Below are positions 1 to 6,672 of a DNA stretch of 11,027 nucleotides, piece after piece. Origin of the DNA: an uncultured Ilumatobacter sp. (GTDB lineage: Bacteria; Actinomycetota; Acidimicrobiia; Acidimicrobiales; Ilumatobacteraceae). The stretch lies in contig CALICC010000239.1 in the NCBI GenBank assembly GCA_938049325.1, positions 1 to 11,027 on the forward strand, written 5' to 3'. The notes under the pieces are model-generated. The model saw only the letters and a list, made by a program, of their open reading frames with translations. It did not search any database and was not told the DNA's origin. How positions within the stretch are numbered: position 1 is the first letter of the stretch; each line of letters begins with the position of its first letter. The translations under genes were made by a program, and so were the position numbers.

Positions 1-1206
1 CTCGCCTACGACCTCGAGATGGACCCTGCCGAACTCCGGTTGAAGAACTTCATTCAACCCGAGCAGTTCCCCTACATGTCGAAGACCGGTTGGCTCTACG
101 ACTCGGGCGACTACGAGCCGGCGATGCGCAAGGCGATGGACATGGCCGGCTACGACGAGCTGCGCAAGGAGCAGGCCGAGAAACGCGAACGCGGCGAACT
201 GATGGGGATCGGCATCTCGTTCTTCACCGAAGCTGTCGGCGCTGGGCCCCGCAAGGACATGGACATCCTCGGCTTGGGCATGGCCGATGGATGCGAACTG
301 CGTGTGCATCCCACCGGTAAGGCGGTGGTTCGACTCTCGGTCAAAACGCAAGGCCAAGGCCACGAGACGACGTTCGCGCAGATCATCGCCGAGGAGATCG
401 GCATTCCGCCCGAAGACATCGACGTCGTCCACGGCGACACCGACAACACGCCCTTCGGGCTCGGCACGTACGGCTCGCGTTCCACGCCGGTGTCGGGTGC
501 GGCCGCCGCGCTCGTTGCTCGCAAGGTGCGCGACAAAGCGCAGATCATCGCGTCGGGCATGCTCGAAGCGTCGGTCGCCGACATCGAATACGAGGCTGGT
601 TCGTTCCGCGTGAAGGGTGACCCCGAGAAGTCGGTGACCATCCAGGACATCGCGATGAAGGCGCACGGTGCGGGCGATCTGCCCGAGGGCCTCGAAGGCG
701 GGCTCGAAGCACAGATCTGCTACAACCCCGAGAACCTGACCTACCCATTCGGGGCGTACATCTGTGTCGTCGACGTCGACCCCGGCACCGCCGAGGTCAA
801 AGTGCGCCGCTTCGTCGCGATCGACGACTGTGGCACGCAGATCAATCCGATGATCATCGAAGGACAAGTGCACGGCGGCCTTGCCGACGGCGTTGGCATG
901 GCACTGATGGAGATGATCTCGTTCGACGAGGAAGGCAACTGCCTCGCCGGTTCGCTCATGGACTATCTGATCCCGACGGCGATGGAGGTCCCCGATTGGG
1001 AAACGGGCCACACCGTCACGCCGTCGCCACACCACCCGATCGGCGCAAAAGGCATCGGGGAGTCAGCAACCGTTGGATCGCCGCCCGCCGTGGTGAACGC
1101 AGTCGTCGATGCGCTCAAGCCGTACGGCATTCGCCACGCCGATATGCCGCTGACCCCGAGCCGAGTGTGGGAGGCCATGCAGGGCAACCACACGCCTCCG
1201 ATCTGA
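1..1206 (+). CDS. coxL: Aerobic carbon monoxide dehydrogenase large subunit, C-terminal half (5' partial)
   Basis: CoxL is the molybdenum-copper catalytic subunit of aerobic CO dehydrogenase. It oxidises CO with water to CO2 and passes electrons through CoxS (2Fe-2S) and CoxM (FAD). The frame is open from base 1, before the first ATG at 19, so about half of the roughly 800-residue protein lies upstream; 401 residues are seen here. Visible xanthine-oxidase-family hallmarks are the cofactor-contacting GQGHETT (fragment residues 118-124), GTYGSRST (155-162) and, near the end, KGIGESATVG, whose Glu (fragment residue 354) matches the conserved active-site Glu of the family. The wording closely resembles actinobacterial form I CoxL (remembered M. 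tuberculosis Rv0373c). The AYxCSFR loop that defines form I lies upstream and cannot be checked. The stop overlaps the next start as ATGA at 1205-1208. Family is near certain; form I is likely. Confidence 0.95.
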   Translation, partial: LAYDLEMDPAELRLKNFIQPEQFPYMSKTGWLYDSGDYEPAMRKAMDMAGYDELRKEQAEKRERGELMGIGISFFTEAVGAGPRKDMDILGLGMADGCELRVHPTGKAVVRLSVKTQGQGHETTFAQIIAEEIGIPPEDIDVVHGDTDNTPFGLGTYGSRSTPVSGAAAALVARKVRDKAQIIASGMLEASVADIEYEAGSFRVKGDPEKSVTIQDIAMKAHGAGDLPEGLEGGLEAQICYNPENLTYPFGAYICVVDVDPGTAEVKVRRFVAIDDCGTQINPMIIEGQVHGGLADGVGMALMEMISFDEEGNCLAGSLMDYLIPTAMEVPDWETGHTVTPSPHHPIGAKGIGESATVGSPPAVVNAVVDALKPYGIRHADMPLTPSRVWEAMQGNHTPPI

Positions 1207-2099
1207 TGCAGGGATCCGTCGCGACGCTCGCGGCCGAACTGATCGAACAACGCCGTCGCTTCGTGCAGGCCACGGTCGTGCGCGCCCAGTGTCCGACCTC
1301 CGCTCGGCCAGGGGACGCAGCGATCATCCTGCCCGACGGGACGATCGAAGGGTTCGTCGGTGGGCAATGTGCCGAGGAGTCAGTGCGCGCCACCGCGCTG
1401 GACGTGCTCGGGGAAGGCGGTTCGACGCTGCTGCGGATCCTGCCCGACGGCGTCGACTCGTTTCCGGAGGCGCCGGGATCGGTGACGGTGGTCAACCCGT
1501 GTCTGTCCGGGGGAGCGATCGAAGTCTTCCTCGAAGCGAAGCTTCCTGCCGCGCGGCTCCTGGTCGTGGGGTCGACCCCGATCTCCGATGCGCTGGTGCA
1601 GTTGGGGGCCCCGCTCGGATTCGCGATGGACGCAGGCGTCGATGGTGCTGCTGTTGCCGGAGCGACCGCGGTGCTGGTGGCGAGCCACGGTCGCAACGAA
1701 GAGGACACCATCCGTGCGGCGCTCGATGCGGGCGTCGGATTCATCGGCCTCGTCGCGAGCGAGAAGCGTGGTGCCGCGGTCATCGAGTCGCTGGGGTTGA
1801 ACGAGGACGAGCGTGCTGTGGTGCACAGCCCAGTCGGAGTCGACATCGGCGCTCGCACTGCTGAGGAGATCGCGTTGTCGATTCTCGCTGACGTGGTGCG
1901 TGCGGTTCGTGTCGACGGACTCGAGCCGCCCAAGACCGATATCGAGCCGGTGCGCCCCGAGAGGGCGATCGATCCGGTGTGCGGTATGACCGTCACCATC
2001 GGCCCCGACACAGCACACCTTCACCACGACGCTGTGGACTACTGGTTCTGCAATCCAGGGTGCCGGAATCGCCACGCCGAAGAACTCGGAGTCGCGTAG
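1206..2099 (+). CDS. XdhC/CoxI-family molybdenum-enzyme maturation protein with C-terminal YHS domain
   Basis: The 297-residue product belongs to the XdhC/CoxI family, which binds molybdenum cofactor and assists its sulfuration or insertion into xanthine-oxidase-type enzymes, here presumably CoxL. The N-terminal domain covers about residues 10-110, with GFVGGQCAEE (49-58) and NPCLSGGAIEVF (97-108). A Rossmann-like part follows from about 116 to 232, with LLVVGSTPISDAL (118-130), ASHGRNEEDT (159-168) and SPVGVDIGARTAEEIA (208-223). It looks shorter than in classical XdhC and lacks the usual GxGxxx loop. Residues 256-297 form a small Cys-rich YHS domain (DPVCGM at 256-261, FCNPGC at 281-286), a fold often linked to metal handling. 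The start overlaps the coxL stop by one base (ATGA) and no Shine-Dalgarno is evident, so translation is probably coupled. In mycobacteria an XdhC-like gene sits in the same place. Calling it coxF or coxI would be a naming choice, so no symbol is given. Confidence 0.9.
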   Translation: MQGSVATLAAELIEQRRRFVQATVVRAQCPTSARPGDAAIILPDGTIEGFVGGQCAEESVRATALDVLGEGGSTLLRILPDGVDSFPEAPGSVTVVNPCLSGGAIEVFLEAKLPAARLLVVGSTPISDALVQLGAPLGFAMDAGVDGAAVAGATAVLVASHGRNEEDTIRAALDAGVGFIGLVASEKRGAAVIESLGLNEDERAVVHSPVGVDIGARTAEEIALSILADVVRAVRVDGLEPPKTDIEPVRPERAIDPVCGMTVTIGPDTAHLHHDAVDYWFCNPGCRNRHAEELGVA

Positions 2100-2102
2100 A
2101 CG

Positions 2103-2690
2103 ATGTTCACCACAGGACTCGTCCTCGCCGCGGGACGGTCGAGCCGGCTGGGCCAACCGAAACAGCTGCTCGAGTACCGCGGGCGAACCTTGCTCGACAA
2201 CACGCTCGACGTTGCTCGTTCCTGCGACTTCGGCGAGTTGATCGTCGCGCTCGGGGGAGCGGCCGACGAGGTGCGCGATCGCGTCGACCTGTCGGGGTGC
2301 ACCGTTGCCGACAACGTGCACTACACCTCGGGTTGTTCGTCATCGATCGTCGCTGCTCTCGATCTCGTCGACGAGGAGTCGCATGGCATCGTGTTGCTCC
2401 TCGGCGACCAGCCCGAGGTCGCCGCCGCATCGGTCGGCGCACTCCTTGAGGCAGTGTCGAAACACGCAGCGCCGATCGCGGTGTGCAACTACGACGACGG
2501 GCGCGGCCATCCGTTCTGGTTCGGTCGAGCGACCTTCGACGCGCTGCGCGGCCTCCACGGTGACAAGGCCGTCTGGAAGCTGATCGAGTCGGGGGACTGG
2601 GCGGTGACCGAGGTGTCGATCGCCGGTGACGTTCCGCTCGATGTCGACACCTGGGACGACTACGAGCGCCTCAAAGCAGCCCACGCATGA
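2103..2690 (+). CDS. MobA/MocA-like nucleotidyltransferase (probable molybdenum cofactor cytidylyl- or guanylyltransferase)
   Basis: The 195-residue protein is an NTP_transf_3 nucleotidyltransferase. Members of this family attach CMP or GMP to molybdopterin. CO dehydrogenase uses molybdopterin cytosine dinucleotide, so CTP:molybdopterin cytidylyltransferase (MocA-like) is the inferred activity. The nucleotide-binding signature LAAGRSSRLGQPKQLL is at residues 8-23, the GDQP motif of the MobA/MocA family at 101-104, the GRGHPFWFGR segment at 133-142, and the C-terminal LDVDTWDDY at 179-187. Length fits the family. It follows the XdhC gene by 3 bp, with a GGAG at 2088-2091 about 11 nt before the ATG, and overlaps coxD by ATGA. 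The same gene occurs here in the mycobacterial cox cluster. Base specificity (CTP versus GTP) cannot be read from the sequence. Confidence 0.9.
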   Translation: MFTTGLVLAAGRSSRLGQPKQLLEYRGRTLLDNTLDVARSCDFGELIVALGGAADEVRDRVDLSGCTVADNVHYTSGCSSSIVAALDLVDEESHGIVLLLGDQPEVAAASVGALLEAVSKHAAPIAVCNYDDGRGHPFWFGRATFDALRGLHGDKAVWKLIESGDWAVTEVSIAGDVPLDVDTWDDYERLKAAHA

Positions 2691-3562
2691 CCGCCTTCGC
2701 GAACATCGCCGACACACGAGAAGCCCTCGACGGCGCCGACTACTTGGTCGACGACGGCATGTCGATGGCGCTGTATCTCGCTGTCAAGCTCGGCCAACCG
2801 CTGCTCCTCGAAGGCGAGCCGGGTGTCGGGAAGACCACCGCGGCCAAAGCGCTCGCCTCCGCCTTGGGCACCGACCTGATTCGGTTGCAGTGTTACGAGG
2901 GGATCAGCGCATCCGAGGCGCTGTACGAGTGGGACTACCCGCGGCAGATGTTGGGCATTCGCCTCGCTGAGTCCGGCGACAACGAGCTCGCTGCCGCCGA
3001 TCTGTTCACGGCGGACTTCCTTCTCGATCGGCCGCTGCTCAAGGCCGTCCGCCACTCGGGAGCGACGCCGCCCGTGTTGCTCATCGACGAGATCGACCGA
3101 TCAGACGACGAGTTCGAAGCGCTGCTGCTCGAATTTCTCGCCGAGTCCGCGGTGACCGTTCCCGAGATCGGGACGTTCACGGCGTCGGTGCCCCCGATTG
3201 TCGTGCTCACCTCCAATCGGAGCCGCGAGCTCCACGACGCGCTCAAGCGGCGCTGCTACTACCACTGGATCGAATTCCCGAGTGTCGAACGGTCGGCCGA
3301 GATCGTGCGTCGGCGTGTCCCGAGCGCGAGCGCCGACCTGGTTCGGGCAGCGACCGCCTTCGTGTCGTCGGCGCGACGCGTCGATCTCGACAAGCCGCCC
3401 GGGCTCGCGGAGGCGATCGACTGGGTGACGGCCCTGCAAACGCTCGGCGTGACCCGACTCGACCACGCCGACGCGCGGGCGACGATCGGATCGATCGCGA
3501 AGACCCCGGACGACGTTGCGGCCGTCTCGGTCGCACTCGACGAACATCTGGCGTCGACGTGA
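2687..3562 (+). CDS. coxD: MoxR-family AAA+ ATPase CoxD
   Basis: CoxD is the MoxR-type AAA+ ATPase of cox operons. In Oligotropha it is needed to assemble the Mo-S-Cu active site of CO dehydrogenase and works with the VWA protein CoxE. The 291-residue product has Walker A GEPGVGKT (43-50), Walker B LLIDEID (131-137), a sensor 1 region around TSN (175-177), and the lid segment PPGLAEAIDW (237-246). Length is normal for a soluble MoxR protein. The ATG at 2687 overlaps the previous stop (ATGA), and the stop overlaps the GTG of the following small ORF (GTGA at 3559-3562), so both junctions suggest translational coupling. No truncation or missing motif is seen. Confidence 0.93.
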   Translation: MTAFANIADTREALDGADYLVDDGMSMALYLAVKLGQPLLLEGEPGVGKTTAAKALASALGTDLIRLQCYEGISASEALYEWDYPRQMLGIRLAESGDNELAAADLFTADFLLDRPLLKAVRHSGATPPVLLIDEIDRSDDEFEALLLEFLAESAVTVPEIGTFTASVPPIVVLTSNRSRELHDALKRRCYYHWIEFPSVERSAEIVRRRVPSASADLVRAATAFVSSARRVDLDKPPGLAEAIDWVTALQTLGVTRLDHADARATIGSIAKTPDDVAAVSVALDEHLAST

Positions 3563-3714
3563 TCGCTCACCACGACCTGCTCCTGCTCGCGCAAGCGGGC
3601 GGCTATGCAGGCCTCTCAGGCTTCGCGACCCTCGGGGCGGAGCGCTGGTACTCCCTGACCTGCCGCACTCGCTCCACGTCGTCATCACAACACCCCAGAT
3701 CCGGAGAAACATGA
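3559..3714 (+). CDS. Small coupled ORF between coxD and coxG (51 residues, hypothetical)
   Basis: A GTG at 3559 overlaps the coxD stop as GTGA and opens a 51-codon frame. Its TGA at 3712-3714 overlaps the coxG ATG as ATGA, so the frame fills the coxD-coxG gap exactly. The first 37 codons end almost always in G or C, as in the neighbouring genes; the last dozen or so are less biased, perhaps because they also carry the coxG ribosome-binding site. The product begins with a Leu-rich stretch, then AGGYAGLSGFATLGAERWYS, then a basic, Ser/Thr-rich tail with one Cys. I recognise no domain or signal peptide. It may be a genuine small protein, a device that carries ribosomes from coxD to coxG, or the remnant of a longer gene. 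The double overlap supports translation; function is unknown. Confidence 0.5.
   Translation: MIAHHDLLLLAQAGGYAGLSGFATLGAERWYSLTCRTRSTSSSQHPRSGET
3703..3706 (+). promoter_or_regulatory. Ribosome-binding site of coxG
   Basis: GGAG lies four bases before the ATG at 3711. It supports this start over in-frame codons further upstream, whose translation up to this Met is Arg-rich and unlike CoxG. Confidence 0.65.
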
Positions 3715-4364
3715 TCCTCGACAACGACTTCCGCGTCAGCGTGCCGATCGAACGCGCCTGGCAGGTCCTCACCGATATCCCGCTGATCACCCCGTGCCTA
3801 CCCGGAGCGGAATTGACCGGCCACGAGGACGATGAGTATCGCGGCAAGATCAAGATCAAGGTCGGGCCCGTGACCTCGCACTTCGCCGGTAAGGCGCTGC
3901 TGACCGTGCGCGACGAGGCGTCGCGTCACGTCGAGATCCAAGCTGACGGTCGAGACGTCAAGGGGTCGGGCAACGCTTCGGCCACGATTATCGCCGACAT
4001 GGTCGAGGACGGCGATGGCACGAAGGTCACGATCCACACCGATCTGAAGATCTCGGGGAAGGTCGCTCAATTCGGCAAGGGGATGATCGAGGAGGTGTCG
4101 AGCAAGCTCATCGGTCAGTTCGTCGACTGCATCGAACAACGCTTGCTCGGTGACGGAGTCATCGACGAAGTCGCGGCCAGCAGCGCGGCCGCCGGTGACG
4201 CTGCCGCGAAGTCTGCCGAATCGTCCATGCCCCCTCCAGAGCCCGTCGAAGCACTCGACCTGATGGAACTCGCAGGCGCGTCGGTCTACAAGCGCCTCGC
4301 TCCGGTCGGCGCGGCAGCAGCGATCCTGCTGATGATGGTGTTGCTGTTCCGTCGTCGCTCCTAG
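3711..4364 (+). CDS. coxG: CoxG, SRPBCC-fold membrane-anchored CO dehydrogenase partner
   Basis: CoxG proteins associate CO dehydrogenase with the cytoplasmic membrane. In mycobacteria CoxG has been reported to extract menaquinone and present it to the enzyme. The 217-residue product has an SRPBCC/CoxG domain from about 1 to 148, beginning MILDNDFRVSVPIERAWQVL and including LPGAEL (30-35) and the conserved KISGKVAQFGKGMIEEVS stretch (113-130). An Ala- and Pro-rich linker follows (about 150-180). The C-terminal hydrophobic segment (about 197-213) ends in RRRS, fitting a single-pass tail anchor with the basic end on the cytoplasmic side or stopping transfer. The start at 3711 is chosen because the domain begins there and GGAG precedes it; it overlaps the small ORF's stop. 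coxE starts 9 bp after the stop. Confidence 0.93.
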   Translation: MILDNDFRVSVPIERAWQVLTDIPLITPCLPGAELTGHEDDEYRGKIKIKVGPVTSHFAGKALLTVRDEASRHVEIQADGRDVKGSGNASATIIADMVEDGDGTKVTIHTDLKISGKVAQFGKGMIEEVSSKLIGQFVDCIEQRLLGDGVIDEVAASSAAAGDAAAKSAESSMPPPEPVEALDLMELAGASVYKRLAPVGAAAAILLMMVLLFRRRS

Positions 4365-4373
4365 GTCTCAGCG

Positions 4374-5594
4374 ATGACATCCACCCGGACCGACGTCATG
4401 TTCGTCGGGGTCGACCGCGCCATCTTCGCCGCCTCGTTTGCCGCGCAACTGCGACGTTCGAAGATCCCCGTCGCCTTCACCGCGACCGAGCGATTCGCCC
4501 AGTCACTCGATGCGGTCGACGCACCGGACACTCGCGATCTCTACTGGATCGCGCGACTCAGCTTCATCTGCGATCATCGCCACCTCGATCGCTTCGATGC
4601 TGTATTCGCCGCTTCGTTCGACACCGAAGTCGGTCGCCTCCCAGGCGAGCAACGTGGCCAACAGCCGGCGCCGGTGCACCCCGAGACAGACGAGGTCCTC
4701 AACCCGATGAGGCGAACCTCCGACCAGGAGAGCGAGGCCGCACAATCGTTGCCGTGGGCCACGTTGCCATCGGCGACGTTCGACGCCGACGACGAACTTG
4801 GGGACGACGGCGAGACAGCGATTCCAGAGCTGCAGCCGTCGGCGGCAACTGACGAACTCGACCGACCGTTCGACCTGCTCGACGAAGCCGAACTCACTCG
4901 GGTCGGTGACCTGCTCGAGTCGTCGATGATCGAGTGGCCCGAGCGTCGATCGCGGCGTCGGTTGCTCAGTACGTCCGGCGGACGAGTGGCGATGCGACAA
5001 ACGTTGCACGGCGCAATGCGAACCGGTGGCGACATCGTGAAGTTCGTGCAGACCGCACCACGGTCGGTTCCTCGACGCGTCGTGGCCGTCGTCGACGTGA
5101 GCGGATCGATGGAGTCCTACGCCCGTGCCTACTTCCACCTCGCCAGGCCGCTCGCACTGCGTCGCGACGCTGAGGTCTTCGCGTTCTCGACCGACCTGAC
5201 GCGCGTCACGTCCTCGGTGCGGTTGCGTACACCGGCGGAGGCCATCGACAGTCTTGGCGAGTCGGTCGGCGATCGCTTCTCGGGCACACGCCTTGCTTCC
5301 AGTCTCGCCAAGCTGCTGCGCCATCGCACGTGGAGCACGCTCGTCCGCGGCGCCACCGTCGTGGTCTTCTCCGACGGCTGGGACAGCGACGACCCCGACG
5401 AACTCGGTCGGCAGATGCGACGGCTCGCGCTGCGCGCTCACCGGGTGGTCTGGGTCAACCCGCGGGCCGCGGCCGATGGCTTCGAACCGCTGGCCGGAGG
5501 GATGGCCGCCGCGCTCCCACATTGCGACGCGTTTCTTGCTGGCAACACCGCCCGGTCGCTCGACAGTGTCGTCGCGGCGATGAGCGACGCCTGA
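4374..5594 (+). CDS. coxE: CoxE, von Willebrand factor type A domain protein
   Basis: CoxE is the VWA partner of the MoxR ATPase CoxD and is thought to act in maturation of the CO dehydrogenase active site. The 406-residue product has an N-terminal helical region (about 1-85), an acidic, probably flexible segment (about 90-190), and a VWA domain (about 234-400). The metal-dependent adhesion site is complete: DVSGS at 241-245, the conserved Thr in FSGTRL (302-307), and the Asp in FSDGWD (332-337). There is no signal peptide, so it is cytoplasmic. ATG 4374 is the first start after the coxG stop; a Met at residue 9 (4398) is an alternative, and neither has a strong Shine-Dalgarno. It is probably the last gene of the cox operon, since the next gene is convergent 10 bp downstream. 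Confidence 0.93.
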   Translation: MTSTRTDVMFVGVDRAIFAASFAAQLRRSKIPVAFTATERFAQSLDAVDAPDTRDLYWIARLSFICDHRHLDRFDAVFAASFDTEVGRLPGEQRGQQPAPVHPETDEVLNPMRRTSDQESEAAQSLPWATLPSATFDADDELGDDGETAIPELQPSAATDELDRPFDLLDEAELTRVGDLLESSMIEWPERRSRRRLLSTSGGRVAMRQTLHGAMRTGGDIVKFVQTAPRSVPRRVVAVVDVSGSMESYARAYFHLARPLALRRDAEVFAFSTDLTRVTSSVRLRTPAEAIDSLGESVGDRFSGTRLASSLAKLLRHRTWSTLVRGATVVVFSDGWDSDDPDELGRQMRRLALRAHRVVWVNPRAAADGFEPLAGGMAAALPHCDAFLAGNTARSLDSVVAAMSDA

Positions 5595-5604
5595 CCGCCC
5601 GGCG

Positions 5605-6072
5605 CTACTCAGCCGCTGCGTCGAGCATGTTCTGGACGTCGTCGATGTCGGCCTGACTCACCTCGCGATCGTTGGCGTCTGCGATGTCGTCGAGCAAGCC
5701 GATCGCCGTTGCCAGCGCTGTACGAGCACTCGATGTGTCGCCCGCAACGACCGCGGCACGAGCGACTGCCTCATGGGCCGCGACGATGTCGAAGCTACCG
5801 AACCCGCCCGCTTCGGTCAGGCGAAGGCAGTTCGCCGCGTGGTGAGTGGCCAGATCCGCGTGCCCGGCCGCAGAGCACACTCGTGCCAGCATCCACTGAG
5901 CACGCGCGAGATTCAGCGGCGTACCCGCGATGCGCCAGTGGTACGCCGATGCGTGTGCGAGTTCGAGCATTCGGTCAACGTCGTCGGGCGTACGGTCGGC
6001 CTTGTCGAGAACGTCCCACGTCGCGTTGAACGTTTCCTTGGCGAGTGCCTCATGAACTTCGATGTCGCTCAT
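5605..6072 (-). CDS. Conserved hypothetical TPR-like helical protein
   Basis: The 155-residue product starts MSDIEVHEALAKETFN and appears all alpha-helical. Repeating Ala-rich helices such as HASAYHWRIAG (40-50), ARAQWMLARVCSAAG (56-70), HADLATHHAANCLRL (71-85) and FDIVAAHEAVARAAVVAGD (94-112) give a tetratricopeptide-like pattern. I know similar sequences only as conserved hypothetical proteins of Gram-positive bacteria; a scaffold or protein-binding role is a weak inference. Codons in this frame are strongly G/C-ending. A longer in-frame reading with an upstream Met at 6363 is rejected because the added about 97 residues are Arg-rich and of non-coding appearance. No good ribosome-binding site precedes the chosen ATG. 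It converges on coxE with 10 bp between the stops, so it is not part of the cox operon. Confidence 0.8.
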   Translation of the reverse strand: MSDIEVHEALAKETFNATWDVLDKADRTPDDVDRMLELAHASAYHWRIAGTPLNLARAQWMLARVCSAAGHADLATHHAANCLRLTEAGGFGSFDIVAAHEAVARAAVVAGDTSSARTALATAIGLLDDIADANDREVSQADIDDVQNMLDAAAE

Positions 6073-6099
6073 GGCGATTGTTCTAGTCGACGGCGAACG

Positions 6100-6655
6100 G
6101 CGTCCGCGCCGACGCTCGTCAACACGATCGCGCCGTCGATCGTCCGGAACTACGACATCCTCGATCCGGCAGACCTCGATGTCGAGGTGCGATAGGTGGT
6201 GCGTGGTGTGCCGATGTCGGGTTGGTTGGGTGCCCCATTCCGCTTCGACCTGCGGATCGACAACCCGGGTTTCGACAACCTGCGAGACGGCGTGCACGAT
6301 CTGACGATCGAGGCGCGCGGTGCCGATCGCATGATCGTCAAGCCGTTGCCGGCGTTCGTGCACATCAGTCGTGACACGGCGGCCGGGGAACCGTACGGCT
6401 ACACCGCTTCGAGGTCACCTCAGCACAGGCGAATCAAGGGCAGCGGCGAGCCAGTGATCCGGTCGAAACCAGCGACTACTGGCTCGGCCGCAGAGTGTTT
6501 GCCCGAGGTGCGCCGTACGACGCCGACGTGGCATCTCGGTCGCTCGCGCTGCGCGCAGGTGGGGGCTCGTCAGCTTCTCGAACCCGACGAACGCCGAGTT
6601 CGGTTCCGGAATCTTCGCCCGCGCCGCACTGTTCGTCATCGTCGACGACGACTGA
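6100..6655 (+). pseudogene. Broken gene: one in-frame stop and two one-base losses, placeable in G-runs
   Basis: No uninterrupted frame covers this stretch, yet coding-like sequence moves through all three frames. From 6100 to about 6388 one frame reads coherently (APSIVRNYDILDPADLDVEV, then APFRFDLRIDNPGF and DGVHDLTIEARGAD) except for a TAG at 6193. Adding one G to the GGGG at 6385-6388 continues into FEVTSAQANQ and SDYWLGRRVFARGAPYDADV. Adding one G to the GGGGG at 6561-6565 continues into VSFSNPTNAEFGSGIFARAA, ending VIVDDD at a TGA (6653-6655). From a GTG at 6196, with GAGG 8 nt upstream, the repaired protein would be about 153 residues; the reading before the TAG may belong to the same gene. 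I cannot name the family. The DGVHDLTIEARGAD segment has the look of an Ig-like beta domain. Whether this is real decay or sequencing error cannot be told from one sequence. Confidence 0.55.
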
Positions 6656-6672
6656 CGCGCAGGTAGGACGCT

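Noticed and set aside
1380..2321. Minus-strand ORF of 313 codons opposite the XdhC and MocA-like genes
   Set aside because: It spans two genes with clear family motifs on the other strand and shows none of its own.
3516..3710. Longer coxG start at 3516
   Set aside because: The extra residues are Arg-rich, overlap the coxD end and do not match CoxG; the conserved domain starts at 3711 with GGAG just before it.
4503..5522. Minus-strand ORF of 339 codons opposite coxE
   Set aside because: The coxE frame has the complete VWA metal site; the antisense reading has no recognisable features.
6071..6103. ATG at 6071 as the start of the broken plus-strand gene
   Set aside because: It would need another one-base shift near 6100 to join the coherent frame and would overlap the start codon of the divergent minus-strand gene; the GTG at 6196 with GAGG upstream is simpler.
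6073..6363. N-terminal extension of the TPR-like protein to an upstream Met at 6363
   Set aside because: The extension is Arg/Asp/His-rich, unlike the helical core, and lies opposite the better-supported broken plus-strand gene.
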